Shown piece after piece: positions 17,041 through 26,106 of a stretch of 64,000 nt of DNA. A program made the translations under genes and the position numbers. Every line of letters begins with the position of its first letter. Position 1 is the first letter of the stretch. Where the stretch lies: NCBI GenBank assembly GCA_001794825.1, contig MGLK01000012.1:151054-215053 (forward strand). The letters run 5' to 3'. The notes beneath the pieces were generated by a model. The model saw only the letters and a list, made by a program, of their open reading frames with translations. It did not search any database and had not been told where the DNA came from. The DNA comes from Caulobacterales bacterium RIFCSPHIGHO2_01_FULL_70_19 (GTDB taxonomy: Bacteria > Pseudomonadota > Alphaproteobacteria > Caulobacterales > Caulobacteraceae).

Positions 17041-17538
17041 ATGCGCCTGACCGCCCTCCCGATGGTGGCCGTCCTGGCCCTCGCCGCCTGCGGCGAGCGG
17101 ACGGACGCGCCTGCGCCGTCGGCGGCGGAGACGGTGTCGGCGACCGAGCCGGCGTCCGACGCCGCGCCCGCCGCGCCGGTCCTGCTGACCGCCGCCGACC
17201 TGCGCCGCGTCTGCCGCGCCGGGCTGGCCGCGATCCACGGCCAGACGATCGAGGTCATGCAGGTCGACGGGGTGGAAGGAGAGGTGGTCAACCTGTCCTG
17301 GGCCGCCCCGGTCGATGGCGGCCGTCGCCGGGCCCTGTGCCGCGTCGAGGGCGACCTGATCACGTGGCGGCCCGCCGACGCCGCCGATCCCGAACAGGCC
17401 CGCTGGATGAACCAGTCCGGCGACCCGGCGGTGCGCTTCGTCCTTGACGGCGAGGCCATCACCATCAACACGACGCTCCCGGATGGGACGACCGCCACGG
17501 AGCAGTACGCCGTGGCTGCTGAGCAAGAGGCCCGCTGA
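17041..17538 (+). CDS. Lipoprotein of unknown function between nuoF and nuoG
   Basis: A 165-residue predicted lipoprotein. The signal peptide ends in the lipobox LAAC with Cys17. An Ala/Pro/Ser/Thr-rich linker (about 18-45) leads to a probably beta-rich domain with two further cysteines (RRVCRAG and ALCRVEG) that could pair. No family was recognised. It starts two bases after nuoF and its stop shares a base with the nuoG ATG, so it lies inside the nuo transcript although its product would be outside the inner membrane. A link with complex I is not evident from sequence. Confidence 0.8.
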   Translation: MRLTALPMVAVLALAACGERTDAPAPSAAETVSATEPASDAAPAAPVLLTAADLRRVCRAGLAAIHGQTIEVMQVDGVEGEVVNLSWAAPVDGGRRRALCRVEGDLITWRPADAADPEQARWMNQSGDPAVRFVLDGEAITINTTLPDGTTATEQYAVAAEQEAR

Positions 17539-19586
17539 TGCCCGTCGCCAAGGTCAACGGCGTAGAGATCGAGTTCGAGCCCGGCATGACCGTGCTCCAG
17601 GTCGCCGAGCGGGCGGGGGAGGAGATCCCGCGCTTCTGCTACCACGAGCGGCTGTCGATCGCCGGCAACTGCCGCATGTGCCTGGTCGAGGTGAAGCCCG
17701 GACCGCCGAAGCCGCAGGCTTCGTGCGCCCTGCCGGCCGCCGACGGCCAGGAGATCTTCACCGACACGCCGATGGTGAAGAAGGCCCGCGAAGGGGTGAT
17801 GGAGTTCCTGCTCATCAACCACCCGCTGGACTGCCCGATCTGCGACCAGGGCGGCGAGTGCGACCTGCAGGACCAGTCGATGTACTACGGCCGGGACGGC
17901 TCGCGGTACGCCGAGAACAAGCGGGCCGTCGAAGAAAAGAACATGGGTCCGACGGTGAAGACCTTCATGACGCGGTGCATCCAGTGCACCCGTTGTGTCC
18001 GCTTCATCACCGAGGTGGCCGGCGTCCCGGACATCGGCATGATCTCGCGCGGCGAGAGCGCCGAGATCACCACCTATCTCGAGAAGAACATCGACAGCGA
18101 GCTGTCCGGCAACGTCAACGACCTGTGCCCCGTCGGCGCCCTGACCCACCGGCCGTGGCAGTATCACTACCGCCCGTGGGAGCTGAAGAAGACCGAGACC
18201 ATCGACGTCATGGACGCCCTGGGCTCGAACATCCGCGCCGACTCCAAGGGCGCCGAGGTGATGCGCGTGCTGCCGCGGGTGCACGAGGGCATCAACGAGG
18301 AGTGGCTGTCTGATCTGAGCCGCTACGTCGTCGACGGCCTGCAGCGCCGCCGGCTGGACCGGCCCTGGGTGCGCGGCGCCGACGGGCGGCTGGCCCCGGC
18401 CTCCTGGGAGGAGGCGCTGGGGCTGGTGGCCGGCAAGCTGAAGGCGGCGCCGGCCAACCGGATCGGGGTGGTCGCCGGCGACCTGCAGGACGCCGAGTCG
18501 ATGAAGGCGGCGCTGGACCTGTTCCGCGCCCTCGGCTCGCCCAACACCGACTGCCGTCAGGACGGCAGCGCCCTGGGCCACGGGCCGCGAGAGGGCTGGC
18601 TGTTCAACTCGGGCATCGCGGGGATCGAGAACGCCGATGCGGTGCTGATCGTCGGCGCCAGCCCGCGCGTCGAGGCACCGCTGCTGAACGCCCGGCTGCG
18701 CAAGGCGTGGCTGGCCGGCAAGAGCGAGATCGGCCTGATCGGCGAGCAGGTCGACCTGACCTTCCCCTACACCTGGCTGGGCGCGGGCTCGAAGACCCTG
18801 GCCAAGCTGCCGAAGGCGGCGATGGACTTCCTGTCGAAGGCCGAGCGGCCGGCGATCATCGTCGGCGCCGGGGCGCTGGGCGGCGAGACCGGACCGGCGG
18901 TGCTGAACGCCCTGGGCGCGCTGGCGAAGAAGGTCGGCGTGGTCAAGGACGGCTGGAACGGCTTCAACGTGCTGCACACCGCGGCGGCGCGGGTCGGCGG
19001 CCTCGACATGGGCTTCGTCCCGGGCGAGGGCGGGCTGTCGGCGGTCGACATGGTCAAGAAGGGCGCCCTCGACCTGCTGTTCCTGCTGGGGGCCGACGAG
19101 ATCGACGCCTCGGCCACCGGCGCCTTCAAGGTCTATCTGGGCAGCCATGGCGATCGCGGCGCGCACGGCGCGGACGTGATCCTTCCGGGCGCCGCCTACA
19201 CCGAGAAGGGCGGCCTGTACGTCAACACCGAGGGCCGGGTGCAGATGGCCGAGCGGGTGGTGTTCCCCAAGGGGCAGGCCAAGGAGGACTGGGCCATCCT
19301 GCGGGCGCTGTCGGCCATGGTCGGCCAGACCCTGCCGTACGACACCCTCGACCAGCTGCGCGCGAAGCTGATGGCCGACCACCCGACCTTCGGGCGGATC
19401 GACTACCTGCCGGCTCCGGCGACGTTCGACGTCGCCAGCCTCGGCCGCAAGGGCGACCTGGGCGACATCGCCTTCGCCTCGCCGGTGCGCGACCCCTACC
19501 TCAACAACCCGATCGCGCGCGCCAGCGCGACGATGGCCGAGCTGTCCGTCCAGCGGATCGCCCCGGTCGCGATGGCGGCGGAGTAA
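17538..19586 (+). CDS. nuoG: NADH-quinone oxidoreductase subunit G
   Basis: A 682-residue subunit, the largest of the peripheral arm. The N-terminal 2Fe-2S domain has CYHERLSIAGNCRMC, followed by the His-Cys ligand set of N5 (DCPICDQGGECDLQDQ) and the 4Fe-4S motif RCIQCTRCVRF near residue 155. The C-terminal two thirds is a molybdopterin-oxidoreductase-like domain without cofactor. It passes electrons from NuoE/F towards NuoI. The ATG overlaps the stop of the lipoprotein gene. Confidence 0.98.
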   Translation: MPVAKVNGVEIEFEPGMTVLQVAERAGEEIPRFCYHERLSIAGNCRMCLVEVKPGPPKPQASCALPAADGQEIFTDTPMVKKAREGVMEFLLINHPLDCPICDQGGECDLQDQSMYYGRDGSRYAENKRAVEEKNMGPTVKTFMTRCIQCTRCVRFITEVAGVPDIGMISRGESAEITTYLEKNIDSELSGNVNDLCPVGALTHRPWQYHYRPWELKKTETIDVMDALGSNIRADSKGAEVMRVLPRVHEGINEEWLSDLSRYVVDGLQRRRLDRPWVRGADGRLAPASWEEALGLVAGKLKAAPANRIGVVAGDLQDAESMKAALDLFRALGSPNTDCRQDGSALGHGPREGWLFNSGIAGIENADAVLIVGASPRVEAPLLNARLRKAWLAGKSEIGLIGEQVDLTFPYTWLGAGSKTLAKLPKAAMDFLSKAERPAIIVGAGALGGETGPAVLNALGALAKKVGVVKDGWNGFNVLHTAAARVGGLDMGFVPGEGGLSAVDMVKKGALDLLFLLGADEIDASATGAFKVYLGSHGDRGAHGADVILPGAAYTEKGGLYVNTEGRVQMAERVVFPKGQAKEDWAILRALSAMVGQTLPYDTLDQLRAKLMADHPTFGRIDYLPAPATFDVASLGRKGDLGDIAFASPVRDPYLNNPIARASATMAELSVQRIAPVAMAAE

Positions 19587-19589
19587 CCG

Positions 19590-20789
19590 ATGACCGACGT
19601 CGTTCCTTCCCGTCCGAAGAACCCGCTGGCCGCGATCTTCCTGACCGTGGTCGGTCTGGCGCTCCTGGCCGGCCTCGGCTGGCTGGCGGTCTATCTCTGG
19701 GGCCTGATCCCGCCGACCTTCTGGTCGAGCCCGCTCGGCTGGACGCTGATCACGGCGGGCGGCATCCTGCTGGTGACCGTCGGCATCCTGATCTCGCTGG
19801 CCTTCCTGCTGCTGGCCGACCGGAAGATCTGGGCCGGCGTGCAGATGCGCAAGGGACCGAACGTGGTCGGGCCCTTCGGCCTGCTGCAGTCGTTCGCCGA
19901 CTTCTTCAAATTCGTGCTCAAGGAGATCGTCGTCCCGGCCGGCGCCGACAAGGTCGTCTTCCTGCTGGCCCCGCTGATCACCTTCGTGCTCGCCTTCATC
20001 GCCTGGGCGGTGATCCCGTTCGCCCCGGGCTGGGTCATCTCCGACCTCAACGTCGGCATCCTGTACATCTTCGCGATCAGTTCGCTGGGCGTGTACGGCA
20101 TCATCATGGGCGGCTGGGCCTCGAACTCGAAGTACCCCTTCCTCGGGTCGCTTCGCTCGGCGGCGCAGATGGTGTCCTACGAGGTCTCCATCGGCCTGGT
20201 GATCGTCAACGTCATCCTGCTGGCCGGGACGATGAACCTGACGCAGATCGTCGCCGACCAGGAGGGCTGGATCTGGAACTGGTTCGCCTTCGGCGGCGGG
20301 CTGGCGAGCTGGCCGACCATCGTGGTGATGTTCCCGATGGCGATCATCTTCTTCATCTCGGCCCTGGCCGAGACCAACCGTCCGCCGTTCGACCTGCCGG
20401 AGGCGGAGTCGGAGCTCGTGGCGGGCTACCAGGTCGAGTACAGCTCGACCCCGTACCTGCTGTTCATGATCGGCGAGTACGCCAACATCGTTTTCATGTG
20501 CACGATGATCAGCCTCCTGTTCTTCGGCGGCTGGAATCCGGGCTTCCCGACCGACTTCCTCGACAGCTGGCCGCAGTTCCTGGCCAACCTGTTCCTGTTC
20601 GGCGTGCTGTTCGTGAAGATCATCTTCTGGTTCGCGATGATCGCCATGGTGAAGGCCTTCGTGCCGCGCTACCGCTACGACCAGCTGATGCGGCTGGGCT
20701 GGAAGATCTTCCTGCCGACCTCGCTCGTGGCCGTGGTGGTGGTCGCTGGCTGGCGCGTGGCCTCATACGTTTACGGATGGGGCGCATGA
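19590..20789 (+). CDS. nuoH: NADH-quinone oxidoreductase subunit H
   Basis: A 399-residue membrane subunit at the base of the peripheral arm that helps shape the quinone channel. About eight to nine helices are visible. [19 protein letters not shown] and the acidic loop [19 protein letters not shown] are diagnostic. It has an extra N-terminal hydrophobic stretch compared with E. coli NuoH (325 aa). It starts three bases after nuoG, and its stop overlaps the start of a small lipoprotein gene. Confidence 0.98.
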   Translation: MTDVVPSRPKNPLAAIFLTVVGLALLAGLGWLAVYLWGLIPPTFWSSPLGWTLITAGGILLVTVGILISLAFLLLADRKIWAGVQMRKGPNVVGPFGLLQSFADFFKFVLKEIVVPAGADKVVFLLAPLITFVLAFIAWAVIPFAPGWVISDLNVGILYIFAISSLGVYGIIMGGWASNSKYPFLGSLRSAAQMVSYEVSIGLVIVNVILLAGTMNLTQIVADQEGWIWNWFAFGGGLASWPTIVVMFPMAIIFFISALAETNRPPFDLPEAESELVAGYQVEYSSTPYLLFMIGEYANIVFMCTMISLLFFGGWNPGFPTDFLDSWPQFLANLFLFGVLFVKIIFWFAMIAMVKAFVPRYRYDQLMRLGWKIFLPTSLVAVVVVAGWRVASYVYGWGA

Positions 20790-21013
20790 CCCGGGCTCTG
20801 ATCCTCGCCGGCCTGTTTGCCCTCGCCGCCGGCGCCTCGGCCTGCGCCGTGCCGATCTACGAGCCGGAGCCGACCTCGGTGTACCAGTGGGAGCGGCGCC
20901 AGCAGGCGGCCGAGCGGGACTACGCCGAACGCCAGCGGCTTTGCCGCATCACCAAGGACGACGATCCGCGCAAGGAAGAACTGTGCCGCGGCGTCGAAAG
21001 AGAGAACCGCTGA
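20786..21013 (+). CDS. Small putative lipoprotein between nuoH and nuoI
   Basis: A 75-residue protein with a signal peptide [20 protein letters not shown]; the cysteine at residue 20 follows ASA, a loose lipobox. The mature part is short, charged and rich in Arg, Glu and Gln ([16 protein letters not shown]), probably one helix, with two cysteines (RLCRIT, ELCRGV). The ATG overlaps the nuoH stop and its own stop shares a base with nuoI. No family was recognised. It could be a small envelope lipoprotein carried in the nuo transcript. Confidence 0.72.
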   Translation: MTRALILAGLFALAAGASACAVPIYEPEPTSVYQWERRQQAAERDYAERQRLCRITKDDDPRKEELCRGVERENR

Positions 21014-21504
21014 TGCTGACCCGTCTCGTCCAGGCGACCAAGGGCGCGTTGATGCTCGACGTCATCGGAGCCGTCGGCCTGTCGCTGAAGTACATGGCGC
21101 GGCCGAAGGCCACGGTGAACTATCCGTTCGAGCGTAACCCGCAGTCGCCGCGCTTCCGCGGCGAGCACGCCCTGCGCCGCTATCCGAACGGCGAGGAGCG
21201 CTGCATCGCCTGCAAGCTGTGCGAGGCCATCTGCCCGGCCCAGGCCATCACCATCGAGGCCGAGCCGCGCGCCGACGGCAGCCGCCGCACGACCCGCTAC
21301 GACATCGACATGGTGAAATGCATCTACTGCGGCCTGTGCCAGGAGGCCTGCCCGGTGGACGCCATCGTGGAGGGGCCGAACCAGGAGTTCACCGTCGAGA
21401 CCCGCGAGGAGCTGCTCTACGACAAGGAACGCCTGCTGGCGAACGGCGACCGCTGGGAACGCGTGATCGCGAAGAATCTGGAACTCGACGCGCCTTACCG
21501 TTAA
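21013..21504 (+). CDS. nuoI: NADH-quinone oxidoreductase subunit I
   Basis: A 163-residue ferredoxin-like subunit with two 4Fe-4S clusters (N6a, N6b) linking NuoG to NuoB. Both ligand sets are intact: [12 protein letters not shown] near residue 61 and [12 protein letters not shown] near residue 100. The N-terminal amphipathic part that lies on the membrane and the [20 protein letters not shown] stretch match alphaproteobacterial NuoI. ATG 21013 was chosen over further upstream codons because it overlaps the preceding stop (TGATG). Confidence 0.98.
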   Translation: MLTRLVQATKGALMLDVIGAVGLSLKYMARPKATVNYPFERNPQSPRFRGEHALRRYPNGEERCIACKLCEAICPAQAITIEAEPRADGSRRTTRYDIDMVKCIYCGLCQEACPVDAIVEGPNQEFTVETREELLYDKERLLANGDRWERVIAKNLELDAPYR

Positions 21505-21526
21505 GGCGCAACCGCTGACCGGGGAG

Positions 21527-21548
21527 GGCGATTCCGGACGGGATCGCC
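21527..21548 (+). other. Hairpin in the nuoI-nuoJ gap
   Basis: The 74-base gap between nuoI and nuoJ is the widest in the nuo operon. It holds GGCGATTCC (21527-21535) and GGGATCGCC (21540-21548), which pair as nine base pairs including one T-G, with a GGAC loop. No T-run follows. It may be an mRNA processing or stability element separating the peripheral-arm genes from nuoJ-N. Confidence 0.4.
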
Positions 21549-21578
21549 GCCCATAACCGAAAGGGGCTCTGGCCTCCG

Positions 21579-22205
21579 ATGTTGCAAGGCATTGCCTTCT
21601 ATGTGCTGGCGGCGGTGACCGTGATCGGCGGTCTGCTGGTCGTCACCGCGCGCAACCCCGTGCACAGCGTGCTGTGGCTGATCCTGACCTTCTTCTCGGC
21701 GGCCGGGCTGTTCGTGCTGCTGGGGGCGGAGTTCCTGGCGATGCTGCTGGTCGTCGTCTACGTCGGCGCGGTCGCGGTGCTGTTCCTGTTCGTGGTGATG
21801 ATGCTGGACGTCGACTTCGTGCGCCTGCGCGAGGGCTTCGCGAAGTACCTGCCGCTGGCGGTGATCGTGGCCGGGGTGCTGCTGGCGGAGATGGTGATGA
21901 TCTCGCTGGTCGTGGCCCAGGGCGGCGCCGTCGCGGCCTCGGCCGGACCGGCCACGCCGAACCCCGACGCCACCAATGTCGAGGCGCTGGGCCGCGTGCT
22001 CTACACGGACTACGTCTACATCTTCCAGGCGGCGGGGATCGTGCTGCTGATCGCCATGATCGGCGCCATCGTCCTGACCCTGCGCCACAAGCCGAACATC
22101 AAGCGCCAGGACGTGAGCCGCCAGGTCGGCCGCGACCGCAACAAGGCGATGGAGATCAAGTCGGTCCCGACGGGCGCCGGCGTGAAGCCCGAGGATCTGG
22201 TCTGA
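21579..22205 (+). CDS. nuoJ: NADH-quinone oxidoreductase subunit J
   Basis: A 208-residue membrane subunit with five predicted helices. The N-terminal block [20 protein letters not shown] and the third helix [19 protein letters not shown], site of the pi-bulge that gates proton transfer in complex I, are clear. The C-terminal 35 residues form a polar tail ([20 protein letters not shown]) seen in alphaproteobacteria. It is the first gene after the largest gap in the operon; its stop overlaps the nuoK start. Confidence 0.97.
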   Translation: MLQGIAFYVLAAVTVIGGLLVVTARNPVHSVLWLILTFFSAAGLFVLLGAEFLAMLLVVVYVGAVAVLFLFVVMMLDVDFVRLREGFAKYLPLAVIVAGVLLAEMVMISLVVAQGGAVAASAGPATPNPDATNVEALGRVLYTDYVYIFQAAGIVLLIAMIGAIVLTLRHKPNIKRQDVSRQVGRDRNKAMEIKSVPTGAGVKPEDLV

Positions 22206-22513
22206 TGGTCGTGACCCTGCAGCACTACCTGGCGGTCGCCGCCATCCTGTTCACCATCGGCGTGTTCGGCATCTTCGTGAACCGCAAGAACGTCATCATC
22301 ATCCTGATGTCGATCGAGCTGATCCTGCTGTCGGTGAACATCAACTTCGTCGCCTTCTCGGCCTACCTCAACGATGTGTCGGGGCAGGTGATGGCCATGT
22401 TCGTGCTCACCGTCGCCGCCGCCGAGGCGGCCGTGGGCCTGGCCATCCTGGTGACCTTCTTCCGCAACCGCGGCGACATCGCCGTCGACCACGCCTCGGT
22501 CATGAAGGGCTGA
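22205..22513 (+). CDS. nuoK: NADH-quinone oxidoreductase subunit K
   Basis: A 102-residue, three-helix membrane subunit (mitochondrial ND4L homologue). The two membrane glutamates needed for proton conduction are visible in [13 protein letters not shown] and [12 protein letters not shown]. Length equals the family norm. The ATG shares a base with the nuoJ stop (TGATG), and nuoL follows after two bases. Confidence 0.98.
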   Translation: MVVTLQHYLAVAAILFTIGVFGIFVNRKNVIIILMSIELILLSVNINFVAFSAYLNDVSGQVMAMFVLTVAAAEAAVGLAILVTFFRNRGDIAVDHASVMKG

Positions 22514-22515
22514 TC

Positions 22516-24612
22516 GTGAACCTCGAGACCCTCGTCACCCTGGGCGTTCTCGCCCCGCTGCTCGGCGCCGCCATCGCCGGCCTGACCGGCCGCCGCATCG
22601 GCGACGTCGCCTCCCAGGCGGTCACCACCGGCCTGCTGTTCTTCTCGTGCGTGGTCGCCTGGATCGTCTTCGCCCAGTGGACCTGGGGCCATCTTGAGCC
22701 GTTCACGGTCACCCTGGCGCCGTTCATCCATGTCGGCGACTTCGTCTCGAACTGGTCGATCCGCATCGACGCCCTCTCGGCGGTGATGCTGGTGGTGGTG
22801 ACGACGGTGTCGTCGCTCGTGCACCTGTATTCCTGGGGCTACATGGCCGAGGACCCGGACAAGCCGCGGTTCTTCGCCTACCTGTCGCTGTTCACCTTCG
22901 CCATGCTGGCGCTGGTCACCGCCGCCGACTTCATGCAGCTGTTCTTCGGCTGGGAAGGGGTGGGGCTGGCGTCCTATCTGCTGATCGGCTTCTGGTACAA
23001 GAAGGCGACCGCCTCGGCCGCCGCCATCAAGGCCTTCGTGGTCAACCGGGTCGGCGACTTCGGCTTCGCGCTCGGCATCTTCACCGTCTTCTGGATGTTC
23101 GGCACCATCCAGTTCGCCGAGCTGTTCCCGATGATCGCGGAACGCGCCGGGACGGGCTGGGAGTTCATCGGCCACACCTGGTCGGCGCTCGACCTGGCCG
23201 CCTTCCTGCTGTTCATCGGCGCCATGGGCAAGTCGGCCCAGTTCTTCCTGCACACCTGGCTGCCCGACGCGATGGAGGGCCCGACCCCGGTGTCGGCCCT
23301 GATCCACGCGGCGACCATGGTGACCGCCGGCGTCTACATGGTCTGCCTGCTGTCGCCGCTGTTCGAGTACGCGCCGGTGGCCAGCCAGACCGTCGCCCTG
23401 ATCGGCGCGATCACGGCCCTGTTCGCCGCCACCGTCGGCCTGGCCCAGAACGACATCAAGCGGGTCATCGCCTATTCGACCTGTTCGCAGCTCGGCTACA
23501 TGTTCTTCGCCGCGGGCGTGGGCGCCTACGAGGCGGCCATGTTCCACCTGTTCACCCACGCCTTCTTCAAGGCCCTGCTGTTCCTCGGCGCCGGCTCGGT
23601 GATCCACGGCATGCACCACGAGCAGGACATGCGGCGGATGGGCGGGCTCGCGAAGCTGCTGCCCGTCACCTATGCGGTGATGATGATCGGCACCATCGCC
23701 ATCACCGGCCTGGGCATTCCGGGGGTCGGCGGCTTCGCCGGCTTCTACTCGAAGGACATCGTGATCGAGAGCGCCTTCGCGGCGGCGGCCAGCAACCACT
23801 CGCCGATGGGCCTGTTCGCCTTCTTCGTCGGCATCTTCGCCGCCGGCCTGACCGCCTACTACTCGTGGCGACTGGTGTTCATGACCTTCCACAACAAGCC
23901 GGTGTGGAAGGAGGAGGGGGCGCACCACGCGGACGATCACGCGACTTCGGCGCAGCTGGAGACGCACTCCGAACCGCTCGAGGACGACCACGCCCATGCG
24001 GACGCCGCCCACGACGACCACGGGCACGGCCATCACGGCCCGCTGAAGCCGCACGAGAGCCCGATGGTCATGCTCGTGCCGCTGCTGGTGCTGTCGGTGG
24101 GCGCGATCGCCGCCGGCCGGCTGTTCGAGCCGTTCTTCACCGGCCACCACGAGAACGAGTTCTGGCGCGGCGCCATCTTCAACGGCCCGAGCAACCATGT
24201 GCTGCACGAGGCCCATGCGGTCCCGACCTGGGTGGTCTGGTCGCCGCTGGTGCTGACCCTGATCGGCACCGCCTTCGCGGTGTGGATCTATCTGGTCAGG
24301 GAAGGCATGGCGCGTCGCATGGCCGAGCGCGGGAGCCTCCTGCACCGCTTCCTCTACAACAAGTGGTGGTTCGACGAGGTCTATGACTTCATCTTCGTGC
24401 GCGGCGCGAAGGCGCTGGGCGACCTGTTCTGGAAGGTCGGCGACGTGAAGATCATCGACGGCGGCGGGCCCAACGGCTTCGCCTGGCTGTCGCGCAAGTT
24501 CGCCGGCGGCCTGGGCCGCTTCCAGTCCGGCTACGTCTATTTCTACGCCTTCGTGATGCTGATCGGTCTCTGCCTGTTCCTCGCGTTCGCCATCTCTGCG
24601 TGGGGAGCCTGA
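22516..24612 (+). CDS. nuoL: NADH-quinone oxidoreductase subunit L with His-rich loop
   Basis: A 698-residue antiporter-like proton-pumping subunit at the far end of the membrane arm. [33 protein letters not shown] and [19 protein letters not shown] are diagnostic. The start is GTG. Between two helices, residues 470-513 form a hydrophilic loop with 12 histidines and many Asp/Glu, much longer than in E. coli NuoL (613 aa overall). The C-terminal part includes the helix that runs along the membrane arm. It overlaps the region of the nuoM start. Confidence 0.97.
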   Translation: MNLETLVTLGVLAPLLGAAIAGLTGRRIGDVASQAVTTGLLFFSCVVAWIVFAQWTWGHLEPFTVTLAPFIHVGDFVSNWSIRIDALSAVMLVVVTTVSSLVHLYSWGYMAEDPDKPRFFAYLSLFTFAMLALVTAADFMQLFFGWEGVGLASYLLIGFWYKKATASAAAIKAFVVNRVGDFGFALGIFTVFWMFGTIQFAELFPMIAERAGTGWEFIGHTWSALDLAAFLLFIGAMGKSAQFFLHTWLPDAMEGPTPVSALIHAATMVTAGVYMVCLLSPLFEYAPVASQTVALIGAITALFAATVGLAQNDIKRVIAYSTCSQLGYMFFAAGVGAYEAAMFHLFTHAFFKALLFLGAGSVIHGMHHEQDMRRMGGLAKLLPVTYAVMMIGTIAITGLGIPGVGGFAGFYSKDIVIESAFAAAASNHSPMGLFAFFVGIFAAGLTAYYSWRLVFMTFHNKPVWKEEGAHHADDHATSAQLETHSEPLEDDHAHADAAHDDHGHGHHGPLKPHESPMVMLVPLLVLSVGAIAAGRLFEPFFTGHHENEFWRGAIFNGPSNHVLHEAHAVPTWVVWSPLVLTLIGTAFAVWIYLVREGMARRMAERGSLLHRFLYNKWWFDEVYDFIFVRGAKALGDLFWKVGDVKIIDGGGPNGFAWLSRKFAGGLGRFQSGYVYFYAFVMLIGLCLFLAFAISAWGA
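24602..24607 (+). promoter_or_regulatory. Ribosome site that favours a TTG start for nuoM
   Basis: GGGGAG lies seven bases before TTG 24615. The only other good start, GTG 24600, has no ribosome site upstream. This decides the nuoM start given here. Confidence 0.45.
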
Positions 24613-24614
24613 TC

Positions 24615-26102
24615 TTGCCCCAGATCCCCTACATCCTGAGCCTGGTCACCTTCCTGCCGCTGGTCGGCGCGGGCGTGCTGCTGCTGGCGCGCCTGATGAG
24701 CAAGGGCTCTGTCGACGGCCTGGCGCGCTGGATCGCGCTGGCCACGACCCTGCTGACGCTGGTGGTCTCGATCGTGCTGGTCGCGGCGTTCGATCCGTCG
24801 AACCCCGCCTACCAGTTCGTCGAGCGCTTCGGCTGGTTCCGCGGGGCCGAGTACCACCTGGGCGTCGACGGCGTGTCGATCCTGTTCGTGCTGCTGACCG
24901 CCTTCCTCATGCCGCTTTGCATCCTCGCCAGCTGGAAGACGATCACCGAGCGCGTGGTCGACTACATGATCGCCTTCCTGGTGCTGGAGACGCTGGTCAT
25001 CGGCGTGTTCACGGCGCTGGACCTGTTCCTGTTCTACATCTTCTTCGAAGGCACCCTGGTGCCGATGTTCATCATCATCGGGGTGTGGGGCGGGGCGAAC
25101 CGCATCTACGCGGCCTACAAGTTCTTCCTCTACACCCTGCTGGGGTCGGTGCTGATGCTGCTGGCCATGCTGTGGATGGCCTACACCGCCGGCACCACCA
25201 GCATTCCGGAGCTGAAGACCTTCGCCTTCTCCGAACAGGCCCAGCCTCTGCTGTGGCTCGCCTTCTTCGCCAGCTTCGCGGTGAAGATGCCGATGTGGCC
25301 GGTGCACACCTGGCTTCCGGACGCCCACGTGCAGGCGCCGACGGCGGGCTCGGTCATCCTGGCCGGCATCCTGCTGAAGCTCGGCGGCTACGGCTTCATC
25401 CTGTTCAACCTGCCCATGTTCCCGCAGGCGTCCGAGATGTTCGCGCCGCTGGTCTTCGCCCTGTCGGCGATCGCCATCGTCTACACCTCGCTGGTCGCCT
25501 TCCGGCAGACCGACATGAAGAAGCTGATCGCCTATTCGTCGGTGGCGCACATGGGCTTCGTGACCATGGGCATCTTCGCCGGCAACGACCAGGGCGTGCA
25601 GGGGGCGGTGTTCCAGATGCTGAGCCACGGCCTGATCTCGGGCGCGCTCTTCCTCTGCGTCGGCGTGGTCTACGACCGCATGCACACCCGCGAGATCGCC
25701 CTGTACGGCGGCCTGACGGCGCGCATGCCGTGGTTCGCGGCGATTTTCCTGCTGTTCACCATGGCCAACGTCGGCCTGCCCGGGACTTCGGGCTTCATCG
25801 GCGAGATCCTGACCATGACCGGCATCTACCAGGCATCCACCTGGACGGCCTTCGTGGCCGCCTCGGGCGTGATCCTGTCGGCGGTCTACGCCCTGACGCT
25901 GTACCGCAACGTCATGTTCGGCGAGATCACCAACCCGGCCATGAAGGCGATCACCGACGTCGATCGCCGCGAGATCCTTATCTTCACGCCGCTGATCCTC
26001 GGCACCCTGATTCTCGGCGTTCAGCCGGGACTGGTGCTGGACTACACCGAGGCCTCGGTGAGCGCCGTGACCACCGCCTATCAACTCGCGATCGGCGGGT
26101 GA
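24615..26102 (+). CDS. nuoM: NADH-quinone oxidoreductase subunit M
   Basis: A 495-residue antiporter-like proton-pumping subunit with about 14 helices. [18 protein letters not shown], the lysine-bearing [19 protein letters not shown] and [15 protein letters not shown] are diagnostic of NuoM. The start was set at TTG 24615, which has GGGGAG seven bases upstream and places the first helix at the usual distance. GTG 24600, five codons earlier and overlapping nuoL, remains possible. It ends four bases before nuoN. Confidence 0.96.
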   Translation: MPQIPYILSLVTFLPLVGAGVLLLARLMSKGSVDGLARWIALATTLLTLVVSIVLVAAFDPSNPAYQFVERFGWFRGAEYHLGVDGVSILFVLLTAFLMPLCILASWKTITERVVDYMIAFLVLETLVIGVFTALDLFLFYIFFEGTLVPMFIIIGVWGGANRIYAAYKFFLYTLLGSVLMLLAMLWMAYTAGTTSIPELKTFAFSEQAQPLLWLAFFASFAVKMPMWPVHTWLPDAHVQAPTAGSVILAGILLKLGGYGFILFNLPMFPQASEMFAPLVFALSAIAIVYTSLVAFRQTDMKKLIAYSSVAHMGFVTMGIFAGNDQGVQGAVFQMLSHGLISGALFLCVGVVYDRMHTREIALYGGLTARMPWFAAIFLLFTMANVGLPGTSGFIGEILTMTGIYQASTWTAFVAASGVILSAVYALTLYRNVMFGEITNPAMKAITDVDRREILIFTPLILGTLILGVQPGLVLDYTEASVSAVTTAYQLAIGG

Positions 26103-26106
26103 GAGA

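Noticed and set aside
21541..21578. Second promoter for nuoJ-N
   Set aside because: No convincing -35/-10 pair was found in the 74-base gap, only a hairpin.
22363..24345. Long open frame antisense to nuoL
   Set aside because: It is a shadow of nuoL in GC-rich DNA, with low-complexity Asp/Gln/Arg/His translation.
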